Shown here piece after piece: positions 33,104 through 42,148 of a stretch of DNA of 64,000 nucleotides. Location: contig NZ_WNLA01000026.1 in NCBI RefSeq assembly GCF_009720865.1, positions 19,486 to 83,485 on the forward strand. Reading direction: 5' to 3'. The notes beneath the pieces are model-generated. The model had not been told where the DNA came from. It ran no database searches and worked only from the letters and a program-made list of their open reading frames with translations. Position 1 is the stretch's first letter. Each line of letters starts with the position of its first letter. The DNA comes from Pseudoduganella ginsengisoli (lineage in GTDB: Bacteria; Pseudomonadota; Gammaproteobacteria; Burkholderiales; Burkholderiaceae_D). The position numbers and the translations under genes were made by a program.

Positions 33104-35238
33104 ACGCGATAGTTGAGCATGCCAAGGTCCAGGCATTGGCAGGAGATACAGAACTTGAGCGTGATTTCCCAATGGTGGAAATCAGCCGGGTCGCTGAGCA
33201 GGAAAGTTGGCGGAAGGAGATCAACCGTCCGATCTACCACATCCATAAATGGTGGGCCACTCGCCTCGGATCGGTATTTCGAGGAATATCCCTCGCCGCA
33301 CTGAGCAAGCCGGGGACCGAGACATGGAAGCAGTTCTATCAGCGCCAGAATTTTGCAGGGAAAGTAGTTCTCGACCCATTCATGGGAAGCGGGACCACGT
33401 TGGGCGAGGCAGCGAAACTCGGAGCAAATGTGGTGGGGTGCGACGTGAATCCAGTCAGCACCTTCCTCGTTCGTCAGGCGTTCACTCGTGTAGATGAGGC
33501 TCAACTGCGTGCTACCTTTGCTAAGCTTGAGCAGGAGGTGGCTCTGCAAATTCGGCGTTATTACCAAACACGGGACCCGCAAACGGGGGAACTGATTCCG
33601 GTTTTGTACTTCTTTTGGGTCAAGACCGTAACAACTCCTGGCGGCGAGACAATTCCGCTCCTATCCCGTTATGTATTCTCGCAAGACGCGTATCCGAAGA
33701 AGAAGCCGAAGGCGCAAATCATCTGCCCGGGCTGCTGGCAGGTAGTGGAGGGCCGCTATGATGCAACAGATGTGACTTGCCCTCACTGCTCAATCCAGTT
33801 CAACCCGCAAGAAGGGCCCGCATCTGGGCAGTACGTTACGTCGAACGCAGGTGAGCGCTTCCGCATTAAGGACCTCCTGCCTTCTGATGGTTCGCCACCT
33901 GCGCACAAGCTGTACGCAATGCTGGCATTACGCCCCGACGGCGAAAAGATCTACCTACCGGCCCGTGAGGAGGATCTTTCGCTATTCGCTGAAGCTGAGA
34001 GCCGATTGCCACAGGAAACTCTGCCGCTTCCAACTCTTGCTGTGCGGCCTGGCCACAATACTGACCAGGCGCGGGGTTACAACTACAGCAACTGGCGAGA
34101 TTTCTTTAATTCGAGGCAGTTGCTCTGCCTCGGCATGCTTTTGGAAGCAATCCTCCGCATTGAAGACATACGAATTCAGGAACAATTCTTATGCCTGTTC
34201 TCCGGCACCTTGGAGTTCAACAATCTATTTTGCAGCTTCAAGGGAGAGGGGACCGGCGCAGTGAGGCATATGTTTTCCAACCATATCCTGAAGCCTGAAC
34301 GCGCGCCTTTGGAAAACTCAATTTGGGGCACGAACAAGAGCAGCGGCACTTTCAGTACGCTGTTTGAATCGCGGCTGATACGGGCCAAGCGCTATCTCGA
34401 CGAACCGTTTGACCTCGAATTCGAAGAAGACCTGCTAGGTGAGCGTGGCAAGACTGCGAAAAAAGTCGTAAGCGATCCATTGCGTGCGAGGCTCGTCAAC
34501 GAATGGTCCGAGCTGTCGACGGGGGAGCAAGGGATGCTGGTGCTCAACGGGGACAGCTCAAGGCTCCCCGTTCCGGACGCGTCCGTCGATGCCGTCGTTA
34601 CTGATCCCCCCTATTTTGACTTTGTGCATTACAGTGAACTGAGCGATTTCTTTTTTGCCTGGCTCGCTCCTGTGCTCAAGGGGCGTTATCCATGGTTCAA
34701 CCGGAGCGATTCCTCGGACAAGGGGGAAGTGCAGCATAAAGATCCACGAGTATTCTCCAAGCAGCTTGCGTCGGTCTTGTCAGAGTGCTGTCGTGTGTTG
34801 AAACCTGAGGGTGTGCTTGCGTTCAGCTTCCATCACTCCCGGCCTGAGGGATGGGCCGCGATCCACGAGGCTATCGACGCCGCAGGATTTTCAGTGGTCG
34901 CAGCGCATCCCGTCCACGCGGAACTGCGGGCGGCGAGCCCAAAGACGGCGGCCAAGGAACCTATCAGCTTGGATGCAATTCTGGTTTGCAAGAAGAAGGG
35001 CCCTCTGGCCAAGCCTTCTCTGGATGACTCAGAGATAGCTCTGCGAACAGCCTCACTTGCAGCAAGGCTTGAAGGCGCGGAAATGAAGATATCGGCAGGA
35101 GACAGATTCGTAATCGCAGCCTCACAGGTGCTGGTTGCCGCCACTGATGAGAAGTCTGGTTATGAGGAAATCGTGGCGAGGATAGACTCGATGCGAGAAA
35201 GGCTTGCTAGCTCTGCAACTATTACCACAACGGATTAA
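33100..35238 (+). CDS. DNA methyltransferase of the DUF1156-like type
   Basis: A 712-residue methyltransferase. The N-terminal block ESWRKEINRPIYHIHKWWATRLGSVFRGI near residues 35-63 is typical of the DUF1156 group. Motif I DPFMGSGTT is at 92-100, a zinc-ribbon with C209, C212, C227 and C230 follows, and the catalytic TDPPYFDF is at 501-508 (motif IV). The motif order (X/I early, IV late) and length point to N6-adenine or N4-cytosine methylation. The target is unknown. It overlaps the putative endonuclease by 4 bp and ends 86 bp before the next gene, which is on the opposite strand. Confidence 0.85.
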   Translation: MNAIVEHAKVQALAGDTELERDFPMVEISRVAEQESWRKEINRPIYHIHKWWATRLGSVFRGISLAALSKPGTETWKQFYQRQNFAGKVVLDPFMGSGTTLGEAAKLGANVVGCDVNPVSTFLVRQAFTRVDEAQLRATFAKLEQEVALQIRRYYQTRDPQTGELIPVLYFFWVKTVTTPGGETIPLLSRYVFSQDAYPKKKPKAQIICPGCWQVVEGRYDATDVTCPHCSIQFNPQEGPASGQYVTSNAGERFRIKDLLPSDGSPPAHKLYAMLALRPDGEKIYLPAREEDLSLFAEAESRLPQETLPLPTLAVRPGHNTDQARGYNYSNWRDFFNSRQLLCLGMLLEAILRIEDIRIQEQFLCLFSGTLEFNNLFCSFKGEGTGAVRHMFSNHILKPERAPLENSIWGTNKSSGTFSTLFESRLIRAKRYLDEPFDLEFEEDLLGERGKTAKKVVSDPLRARLVNEWSELSTGEQGMLVLNGDSSRLPVPDASVDAVVTDPPYFDFVHYSELSDFFFAWLAPVLKGRYPWFNRSDSSDKGEVQHKDPRVFSKQLASVLSECCRVLKPEGVLAFSFHHSRPEGWAAIHEAIDAAGFSVVAAHPVHAELRAASPKTAAKEPISLDAILVCKKKGPLAKPSLDDSEIALRTASLAARLEGAEMKISAGDRFVIAASQVLVAATDEKSGYEEIVARIDSMRERLASSATITTTD

Positions 35239-35324
35239 TTTGAGGTGGATAGACATACCCTGATGTTAGCATTTGGGGAGTTTGGGCATTGCGGAACGTT
35301 GAGCGGCAATGCCGAATCCGTCGC

Positions 35325-36191
35325 CTACCGAGCCGGTGCCGGCGCAAACAGGAAGTACTCCGGATGCGCCCGTATCATTTCCGCCGTCTGCGGCGACAGC
35401 AGCGGATTCGGCAAATGAAATACTTGCCGGTGTTTGAGGTTGGTGGACAGCAGCTGCTTGCTCCAGCGCTTGTCGAACAGCGCATTGAACGATCCATCGT
35501 CCATCATTTTTAACAGCCCCTTTTCGATGCGCTCCGCCAGCCCTTTCTTTTGGGGCGAGACAAAGAAGAACACGGGCGCCGGATACGACAGCGCGATATT
35601 CTTCTCGATGACGAAGTCCGGGTCGGGATGCTTGGCCAGTTCATCGTCGATTTCATTGGCGCCCAGCGCAATGCCGTCAAAGCGCTTCACCTTCAGCATC
35701 TGGTACAGCGTGTCGTAAGACGCCGACGTCATGACATTGAAGCCGGCGGCCTTGATGATGGCGGTGTCGGGCCAGTCGTGGCCCTGGCCGATGGTGACAT
35801 TGTTTTTCAAGTCGCCCAGCGTTTTTACGGCAGCGAGCTTGTCCACGCTGTCCTTGCGGATGATCAGCAGGCGTGTGCCCAAGACACCTTTGAGCAGCGG
35901 GATCCGCACTGTCAGCACCCCCTGTTCGCGGGCGGCGGACGTCATGCTCCAGAACACATCGAGTTCCTGGCCGCGGCGCAGCTGGGCGAAAGCGCGGTCT
36001 TGCGTCATGCGCGTGTCCACCATCTGCCATTGGTCCGGCTCATTGCCCGGCGCCTTGGCCAGCGCGGTTTCCAGCAATTCCATGATATAGCCGGCCCACG
36101 GCTCGCGCTCGCTGAACTTCGGCACGCGCAATGGTTCCGCTTGCACGGCGGCGCAGGTGATAGACAGGATCAGGGCTGAGATTAGTCGCAT
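35325..36191 (-). CDS. Periplasmic substrate-binding-like protein (SBP_bac_3 type)
   Basis: A 288-residue protein with a signal peptide (MRLISALILSITCAAVQA) and an amino-acid-binding-protein-like fold: LRVPKFSEREPWAGYIMELLETAL at the start, GQELDVFWSMTSAAREQG, FDGIALGANEIDDELAKHP and FFFVSPQKKGLAERIEKGLLKMMDDG. No transporter genes are adjacent, so it may feed a signalling protein or act as an orphan. Its end is 87 bp from the methyltransferase on the facing strand. Confidence 0.75.
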   Translation of the reverse strand: MRLISALILSITCAAVQAEPLRVPKFSEREPWAGYIMELLETALAKAPGNEPDQWQMVDTRMTQDRAFAQLRRGQELDVFWSMTSAAREQGVLTVRIPLLKGVLGTRLLIIRKDSVDKLAAVKTLGDLKNNVTIGQGHDWPDTAIIKAAGFNVMTSASYDTLYQMLKVKRFDGIALGANEIDDELAKHPDPDFVIEKNIALSYPAPVFFFVSPQKKGLAERIEKGLLKMMDDGSFNALFDKRWSKQLLSTNLKHRQVFHLPNPLLSPQTAEMIRAHPEYFLFAPAPAR

Positions 36192-36267
36192 GGATGGGCT
36201 CCCAGCCCAGTCTAATGTATTTTGCGGGCCGTGGGCAGGGAGCAGGGGGCGCAGCGTTTGATTCGCG

Positions 36268-37332
36268 CTACTTCAGTACGGCCTGTACATCGACGATATC
36301 GACGCCGTGGCCCAATGCCAGCACCCGCTCCAGCCAAGGCTTGTGCATCGCGCCCACAATGACCAGTACGCGTGCGCCGGGACGTTCACGAAACGACGCC
36401 ATAATATTCGATGCCATCCGCAAGTTGCGGGTTTCCCAGCCAGCGACATACATGCGCCCATACTGTTGTGGCGACTTGTCCTTTAGCGCCGCGCCAAAGT
36501 CGGCGGCGCTGAAAACTTGCTGCACATCGTAGCGATTGATATAGCGGTACAGCGGGACGAAGTCCGATCCCGCGCTTAACTCATCTTCGCGCTGCCGCAA
36601 AGGTTGAGTAAGGCCAGCGGCGCCTTCCCACGCCTGCCCGACTGTTTTCCAAAATGCCTGATCATCTGGCACGTCGACGTCGTCGCCAGTATGGTCGTCC
36701 ATGGGAACCACGCGCGCCAACCCAAGGCGGGCGGCCAGCGGAGCCCCCAGCAGGTAGTTTTCGTTTTGTTTGACTGCCAGTGCCTTCAGCATGGCCACGA
36801 GGGATGCGGGGAGTTCCGGTGATTCATGCCGCTCGCTTTCCGGCAATTGCAGCCATTGCGCCAGCGCCGATGCCCGCTCATTGGCTGCCAGGAATATGGC
36901 CGCCATGCGGCGGCGCTGGCTGGCAGCGGGTTGCGCCGGCCAGTTTTTCAGCAGCGTGTTCATTTCCGCGATGGCGGAGGGGACATCCAGACCGGTTGCC
37001 TGGTACGCGGCCTTCGTATCGCTGCAGAAGGTCGTGACAGAATCGGCGTAAATAGACGGATGGCGCAGCCCCAGGTCGCATCCTTCGCCGGAAATGGCTT
37101 CAATCGCGATGATGTCCGGCTTAAATGCGGCCAGCTTGTCCAGCAGCGGCGCCAATGCTTCGCGTTTGAAATCCTTGGGCAGCCCTGACAGATGCATCGT
37201 GCCCAATACGAGCACCTGGCTGCGCTGGCCGGGCATGTCCTTGGTCAAGGACGCGAAATCGACTTGCGCCAGCGCCTGAGTGGATAGCAATGTAGCGACT
37301 AACAGCGAGTGTTTTAGCCAGTGTTTTTGCAT
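36268..37332 (-). CDS. Exported TraB/GumN-like (DUF5694-type) protein
   Basis: A 354-residue protein starting MQKHWLKHSLLVATLLSTQALAQ at 37332, with AAGGAGG just before the ATG. The pattern VLVLGTMHLSG at the start, IAIEAISGEGCD, and VIVGAMHKPWLERVL at the end, matches the TraB/ChaN/GumN-like fold in which GxxHxx motifs form the active site; DUF5694 is my best label. Its activity is unknown; EreA- and TraB-type relatives include hydrolase-like proteins. Neighbours give no further clue. Confidence 0.7.
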   Translation of the reverse strand: MQKHWLKHSLLVATLLSTQALAQVDFASLTKDMPGQRSQVLVLGTMHLSGLPKDFKREALAPLLDKLAAFKPDIIAIEAISGEGCDLGLRHPSIYADSVTTFCSDTKAAYQATGLDVPSAIAEMNTLLKNWPAQPAASQRRRMAAIFLAANERASALAQWLQLPESERHESPELPASLVAMLKALAVKQNENYLLGAPLAARLGLARVVPMDDHTGDDVDVPDDQAFWKTVGQAWEGAAGLTQPLRQREDELSAGSDFVPLYRYINRYDVQQVFSAADFGAALKDKSPQQYGRMYVAGWETRNLRMASNIMASFRERPGARVLVIVGAMHKPWLERVLALGHGVDIVDVQAVLK

Positions 37333-37431
37333 GCACACCTCCTTGTGTTGGGATGCCCATTCTAGGAAGTGTTGCGCCATTCCACATGGCCTATGTGATA
37401 GAACGCAGGATTATGCGGCTGGATGGCAGAT

Positions 37432-38019
37432 TCAGTCGTCCAGCCCTTTGCCTTCCATGATTTTAGGGATGCATTTCTCCACCCGCGACTCGCGCGTCTT
37501 GGCTTGCTTGGCGCTGGAAAAATGCAGCAGGTAGCCGCGCTGGCGGCCCGGTGTCAGCGCTTCAAAGGCGGCTTTCAGTTCGGGCAATTCATCAAGCTGG
37601 ATCTGGAATTCCAGCGGCATGTTGAATTCGTCGGTTTTCTTGAATGCCACTTCTGCGCCGGATTTTTCCACGGCGATCGCGTCTTCCACATAGACCTTCA
37701 GCACGTGCTGCATTTCCTCGACTTGCGCTGCGCTGGTAAAGCGGATCTGGCGCGACGATTGCACGTTCGCTGTCTGCTGCACAAGGATGGCGTTGAAGTC
37801 CTTCATCAGCACGCCCTTGAAGAACAGCAGCGCGCAGTATTCCTTGAAACCGTGGATCAGCACCACGTTGTGGCCACCCTCCGTATAGCAAGGCACGCCC
37901 CACTTCAATTCCTCCGTCAGCCCGCAACCCAGCAGGATGGACCGCAGCTTGGCATAGGCATCCTTCCACGGCGTATCTTTATCAAAAAACCAGTCGACCT
38001 TCGGATTCTTTTTCGTCAT
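37432..38019 (-). CDS. YdeI/OmdA-family protein (DUF1801-like)
   Basis: A 195-residue cytoplasmic protein starting MTKKNPKVDWFFDKDTPWKDAYAKLR at 38019. The N-terminal DUF1801-like half carries ELKWGVPCYTEGGHNVVLIHGFKEYCALLFFKG, and the C-terminal part LPELKAAFEALTPGRQRGYLLHFSSAKQAKTRESRVEKCIPKI is the YdeI/OmdA helical domain. The family is linked to heavy-metal or polymyxin-type stress in some species but has no assigned reaction. It stands alone between two genes of the same strand. Confidence 0.8.
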   Translation of the reverse strand: MTKKNPKVDWFFDKDTPWKDAYAKLRSILLGCGLTEELKWGVPCYTEGGHNVVLIHGFKEYCALLFFKGVLMKDFNAILVQQTANVQSSRQIRFTSAAQVEEMQHVLKVYVEDAIAVEKSGAEVAFKKTDEFNMPLEFQIQLDELPELKAAFEALTPGRQRGYLLHFSSAKQAKTRESRVEKCIPKIMEGKGLDD

Positions 38020-38046
38020 TGCGCACCTTTTCGATGGGAGGGACAG

Positions 38047-38085
38047 CATGACCCGATGTTAGCATTTTGCGCACCCCGGGTCATG
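38047..38085. repeat. 9-bp inverted repeat upstream of the YdeI-family gene
   Basis: CATGACCCG (38047-38055) and CGGGTCATG (38077-38085) are exact inverse complements, 21 bp apart. The spacer begins with ATGTTAGCATTT; together with the preceding G this 13-bp GATGTTAGCATTT is also present at 35262-35274. It could be an operator, or a small repeated element. Confidence 0.6.
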
Positions 38086-38096
38086 TACGCTCACAT

Positions 38097-39032
38097 TCAG
38101 TGCACGAGGCGGTGTTTATCCGCGAACGCCAGGATGCTGCGGGCAATCACATCGTTATCTTCTTCCAGCGCGAAGTGTCCCGTATCGAGCAGTTTCAGTT
38201 CCGCGTTCGGCAAATCTTTGAGGAAGGCGCGCGCACCGGCTTCCGTGAACAGCGGATCGTTTTTACCCCACACCACCAATGCAGGCGGCTGCGCAGTGCG
38301 GAAATACTGCTGCCATGCGCCGTATTGCGCGACATTGCTGTGATAATCCACCAGCAAGCCTTTTTGCACGGCTTTGGCCGATGGCTTGCGCAGCACGGCG
38401 CTGTCCAGCGTCCACGTGGCGGCGTCCAGACGTTCCGGCTGGCGCGTGCCATGGCGGTACATGAATTGCACGCCGTCCGGGCTCAGGATCTGTTCCAGCA
38501 CCGCGTCGGTTTGCGGGTTGATGCCTACTTTCAGTGTCCGGATATTGTCCGCAATTTGCTCCGACAAGCCTTCGTCATACGCGTTGGCGTTCTGGATCAC
38601 CAGCGCACTGACCCGCTCGGGATGGCGTGCCGCGATGCGGAAGCCCACTGGACCGCCGAAATCCTGCACGTACAGCGTGTAGCGCTGCACGCCTTTTTTA
38701 GCAAGGAAGTGTTCCATCACGACGCTCAGCTGTTCGAAAGTCGGCGTGTAGCCTTGCGGCGCCACGCTGTCGCCGCTGCCTGGATAGTCCGGCGCAATCA
38801 CGTGGAAGCGCTGCGCCAATTGTGGGATCAGGTTGCGGTACATATACGACGACGATGGGAAGCCGTGCAGCAGGACGATGGCGGGCTGCGACGGGTCGCC
38901 GGCTTCGCGGTAGGCGATGGGCATGCCGTCGACGTCGATCGTGTTCTGGCGGACGGCGTTGGCTGCCTGGGCCGGTTGGGCCAGCAGGGCGGCGGCAGTG
39001 GCAATGGCGGCGGCGATGTGAGCGGGTTTCAT
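38097..39032 (-). CDS. Exported alpha/beta hydrolase, haloalkane-dehalogenase/epoxide-hydrolase-like
   Basis: A 311-residue protein with a signal peptide (MKPAHIAAAIATAAALLAQPAQA) and an alpha/beta-hydrolase core: HGFPSSSYMYRNLIPQLA (oxyanion region), the nucleophile elbow VQDFGGPVGF with Asp instead of Ser, the acid/His pair near WGKNDPLF and TGHFALEE. An Asp nucleophile is typical of haloalkane dehalogenases and epoxide hydrolases. It is divergent from a LysR gene 112 bp away, which may control it. Substrate unknown. Confidence 0.8.
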   Translation of the reverse strand: MKPAHIAAAIATAAALLAQPAQAANAVRQNTIDVDGMPIAYREAGDPSQPAIVLLHGFPSSSYMYRNLIPQLAQRFHVIAPDYPGSGDSVAPQGYTPTFEQLSVVMEHFLAKKGVQRYTLYVQDFGGPVGFRIAARHPERVSALVIQNANAYDEGLSEQIADNIRTLKVGINPQTDAVLEQILSPDGVQFMYRHGTRQPERLDAATWTLDSAVLRKPSAKAVQKGLLVDYHSNVAQYGAWQQYFRTAQPPALVVWGKNDPLFTEAGARAFLKDLPNAELKLLDTGHFALEEDNDVIARSILAFADKHRLVH

Positions 39033-39144
39033 GGCATTCTCCTGGAAGGATTTCGTTTAGTGCTGCGATGGATTCAGAATACGCCTTGGCATTGTGTTTG
39101 ATAAGATAGCTAATTAATAAAATACTGTGCGCTCAAAACTTACA

Positions 39145-40044
39145 ATGGAACCGCTGGCCAATTTCAACCTGAACCGTTTGCTGGTGTTCGTCACAGTGGT
39201 CGATGCGGGATCGCTGACGGCGGCTGCCGTACGGCTGGGATTAACGAAAACCGTGGTCAGTGCGCATATCCGCAAGCTGGAGCAGGAGACGGGCGCATCG
39301 CTGCTGTTGCGCACCACGCGCAGCCTCAGTTTGACGGATGCGGGGGAAGCGTTTTATGAGGCCAGCAGGCGCATCGTGCATGACGCGGCGGATGCTGTCG
39401 CCGAGGCTGGGCAGGCGGCCATGGCGCCGCGCGGTTTGCTGCGGGTGACGGCGCCTATCGATTACTGTGGCCCCGTGGTTGCGGTGGCGGCGCAGTTGCG
39501 GCAGCGCTATCCGGAACTGGACATTGAATTGCTGTCTGGCGATGGCCTCGCCGACCTGGTGAAAGAGGGCATCGACGTGGCTGTGCGCATTGGCCGCTTG
39601 CGCGATTCGGCCTTGCAGGCGGCGCGGCTGGCGGAATTTGAAGAGTGGGTCGTGGCGCCGCCGCAGCTATTCAAGGCGATGCCGGAAAGCCCTGCATCGC
39701 TGGAGGGGGCGCCGTTTGTCGGCTTGTCGGTCTTGCCGAAACCGTGGAGCTGGACCTTTACGCGCGGCGGCGAACAGCACGCAGTCAAGCTGCGGCAGGG
39801 TTTTGCGTGCAATAGCGCGCTGGCCGTGCTGGGCGCCGTGCTGCATGGCGCAGGCTTTTGCATTTTGCCGCACCATGTGGTCGAAGCCCATGTGCGGGCC
39901 GGGCTGCTGGTGCGGCTGCTGCCGGAATGGACGTTGCCGGGCGGCGGCGTGCATGCAGTCTTTCCCGCCACGCGCTACCGGCCCAAGAAGACGCGCGTGT
40001 TTGTCGATGCGCTGCGCGAACAGCTGGCGCACGGCGTCCGCTAG
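39145..40044 (+). CDS. LysR-type transcriptional regulator
   Basis: A 299-residue regulator starting MEPLANFNLNRLLVFVTVVDAGSLTAAAVRLGLTKTVVSAHIRKLEQETG, a full LysR helix-turn-helix and linker. The preferred start is the ATG at 39145; an in-frame GTG at 39127 is possible. It faces the exported alpha/beta hydrolase gene across a 112-bp gap, the arrangement expected of regulator and target. Inducer unknown. Confidence 0.9.
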   Translation: MEPLANFNLNRLLVFVTVVDAGSLTAAAVRLGLTKTVVSAHIRKLEQETGASLLLRTTRSLSLTDAGEAFYEASRRIVHDAADAVAEAGQAAMAPRGLLRVTAPIDYCGPVVAVAAQLRQRYPELDIELLSGDGLADLVKEGIDVAVRIGRLRDSALQAARLAEFEEWVVAPPQLFKAMPESPASLEGAPFVGLSVLPKPWSWTFTRGGEQHAVKLRQGFACNSALAVLGAVLHGAGFCILPHHVVEAHVRAGLLVRLLPEWTLPGGGVHAVFPATRYRPKKTRVFVDALREQLAHGVR

Positions 40045-40809
40045 CTATGGCGTGGCGCTTTCCGGCGCATAGCGCGCATAGCGTGCCAGGATGCGGTCGA
40101 CCGTGCCGTCGGCGCGCATCTCGGCCAAACTCTGGTTCAGTTTGCGAATGACGTCGTCCGGTGTATTGCGGTGGCAGCCAACATATAAATCCGAATGGCC
40201 GAAGGTCAGCACGGGTGCGACTTTTCCTGTCAGGCCAGCGAGGGCTGTGGTGGTCGCGCCGCGCTGGCGCGATACGGCCCAGTAGTCAAAGCGTCCTGCC
40301 ACCAGCTTGGCGGGATTGAGGCCATCGGTGGCCGTCTGGTCCACCTTGAATTTGCTGGCCACCAGCCATTGCGTAATGACGTCGAGCGCGGCGCCGCCAA
40401 TCAGCGTGCCGCGCACGTCTTCCAGCGACGCGGGCGGCGCACGCTTGTCGTCCACCCGCGCGTACAAGGTCCACTCGATTTGCGCAATGGGGCCGATCCA
40501 GCGGAATTTTTCTTCGCGGTCGTGCGAACGGGCCATGGAAAACGCGCAGTGGCCAGGCACGTCGAGCGCAGACTAGTAGGCGCGCGGCCACGGTGTGATG
40601 CGTATCGTGTAGGGGAGCGCGGCGCGGCGAAACATTTCTTCCACCTGTTCCGTCGACTGGCCAATGATGCGGGTATCGGCCAGCATATTGTGCGGCGGGT
40701 CGTTTGGGGCTTGCAGTACGAGCGGCGATTTCAGCGGCGGCTGTGCCTGTGTCGGCAGCAGTGCGCACAGCAGGGACAGCAACAGGAACAAGTAGCGCCG
40801 CATGTTCAA
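40045..40809 (-). pseudogene. Solute-binding protein gene interrupted by an in-frame amber codon
   Basis: Reading from 40809, MNMRRYLFLLLSLLCALLPTQA (signal peptide) continues through WPRAY and then meets TAG at 40575-40573. The same frame then continues without break as SALDVPGHCAFSMARSHDREEKFRWIGPI to a stop at 40045, giving about 254 codons, the normal length of an SBP_bac_3 protein. A Gln or Lys codon at that place would restore it, so a single point mutation, or amber suppression, explains the break. The second half could only be made from a downstream GTG. Its conserved amino-acid-binding features are intact. Confidence 0.75.
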
Positions 40810-40895
40810 TCCTTGCCGGAAGCGGAATGCCTTCTGGCGATTATAGTCTTCACGCTCTACAATAAAAGAGTACGCAAGAAACTTGCAATTCCTAC

Positions 40896-40924
40896 TGGAC
40901 AGGCGGCAAACCGTCGCCTATAAT
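40896..40924 (+). promoter_or_regulatory. Promoter of tRNA-Asn copy 5
   Basis: TGGACA (40896-40901), 17-bp spacer and TATAAT (40919-40924). The -35, spacer length and -10 are the same as before copy 4, and the sequence from -10 to the gene is shared with copies 3 and 4. Confidence 0.85.
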
Positions 40925-40935
40925 GTGGCCTCTTT

Positions 40936-41011
40936 TCCCTGATAGCTCAGTCGGTAGAGCGACGGACTGTTAATCCGCAGGTCCCTGGTTCGAGTCCAGG
41001 TCGGGGAGCCA
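40936..41011 (+). tRNA. tRNA-Asn (GTT), copy 5
   Basis: Identical 76 bases to the other copies. Its terminator is at 41022-41050, and a low-GC four-gene cassette starts just beyond, at 41165. Confidence 0.97.
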
Positions 41012-41021
41012 GAATTTAGCG

Positions 41022-41050
41022 AAGCCCAGCCATCACCGGTTGGGCTTTTT
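41022..41050 (+). terminator. Terminator of tRNA-Asn copy 5
   Basis: AAGCCCAGCC (41022-41031), loop ATCACC, GGTTGGGCTT (41038-41047), then TTT. One G-U pair, otherwise perfect. The right arm with its tail is repeated at 45216-45230. Confidence 0.9.
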
Positions 41051-41164
41051 GCATTTGACGGCTTTTTTGTGTTCAACTGCGGCATTGGATACTTTTGATC
41101 TAGCCGGCCCGGCTGGATCAATTTTGAAACGAAATTTTCCAATGGCTGACAGCGACAGCCGTCA

Positions 41165-42148
41165 TCAGTTCTGAAGAAACGTAATAAATTTGTTGAAGTC
41201 AGTCTGGTCTGTGAAGGACGCTCGCAATTTATCTGACAATAACAATGGGATAGCGCTGCTATCTTTACATCCATCCAAACTGAGCGGGATAACTCTCCGG
41301 CTCGTATCTCCGCTGAACTCCCGATGCAAAATGGCACCATATTCGGCACGACACCATCCGGAACGGGCAAATTTTTCACTAAGACAGACGACAATATATT
41401 TGCTTTTTCTTAAGCCGTCCTCAATTTTCGCGACGATAGGATCTCCATATTCGATATTTTCATGATCGACCCAATATGAAATATTGTTTCGTTTGAATGA
41501 TTCAATAACTTTCAGTACAGTCTCCTTGTCGGCGCTGGAGTGGGACAGAAAAACGGAGTAAGGATAGATAGCGGGGTCGTCGGCACCTTTTTCATCCCTC
41601 TCGGGCAAAATTGGAGCGACTGATATTTTTTCTATCTGTATCTTCCGTGCTACGGTAGTTGTGTTGTAGAAGCGAATGAGACCGCAATTGCCTGGAAATG
41701 GAACTTCGGCAACGGTGTACGAAAGCGTATGGTGTTCTGGTCCAGCGGCGATTTCACCAATAATGTCACCTGAAAAGAACTGTAGGGATATGTGGAATTG
41801 ATGGTCGGGAATCGAAATAGTTTTTTTTAGCTTGGCAGACAAAACGATTCTACCCTCCTTAAATGCGGCCAAGTGAACGTGATACTGGCCGGCTGCGATG
41901 TCGCTGGTGACGACATAAAATGCAACAAATGTGCGAATTTCGTTCGCTCGGCAAATTAACCCGGCTCCGGCGACCGAGCGGTTTGAGGTAATATGTATCA
42001 TTGCGGACACGCGGCCGTTTAAAAATGATTCCGTGCCAGTTTCGATGGCATAGGAGGTTCGATATGGCCCCTCACTCGCACCGAGCCCGATCAATGTTTG
42101 TCCGGTAACTGACCACGACTTAGTTGGCAAGCTTTTCCAGTTGCTCAT
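41165..42148 (-). CDS. TIR-domain effector with N-terminal jelly-roll-like domain
   Basis: A 327-residue protein. Residues 1-180 form a beta-rich region (VSAMIHITSNRSVAGAGLICRANEIRTFVAF, HVHLAAFKEGRIVLSA) resembling a LamG/concanavalin-like fold. Residues 196-325 are a TIR domain: FLSHSSADKE (200-209), YWVDHENIEYGD and SEKFARSGWCRAEY with E269 as the likely catalytic Glu, so NAD+ cleavage is expected. It overlaps the vWA gene by 29 bp and has GGGAGA before its ATG. As the last gene of the cassette it is the natural effector. NADase activity is inferred from the Glu alone. Confidence 0.82.
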   Translation of the reverse strand: MSNWKSLPTKSWSVTGQTLIGLGASEGPYRTSYAIETGTESFLNGRVSAMIHITSNRSVAGAGLICRANEIRTFVAFYVVTSDIAAGQYHVHLAAFKEGRIVLSAKLKKTISIPDHQFHISLQFFSGDIIGEIAAGPEHHTLSYTVAEVPFPGNCGLIRFYNTTTVARKIQIEKISVAPILPERDEKGADDPAIYPYSVFLSHSSADKETVLKVIESFKRNNISYWVDHENIEYGDPIVAKIEDGLRKSKYIVVCLSEKFARSGWCRAEYGAILHREFSGDTSRRVIPLSLDGCKDSSAIPLLLSDKLRASFTDQTDFNKFITFLQN

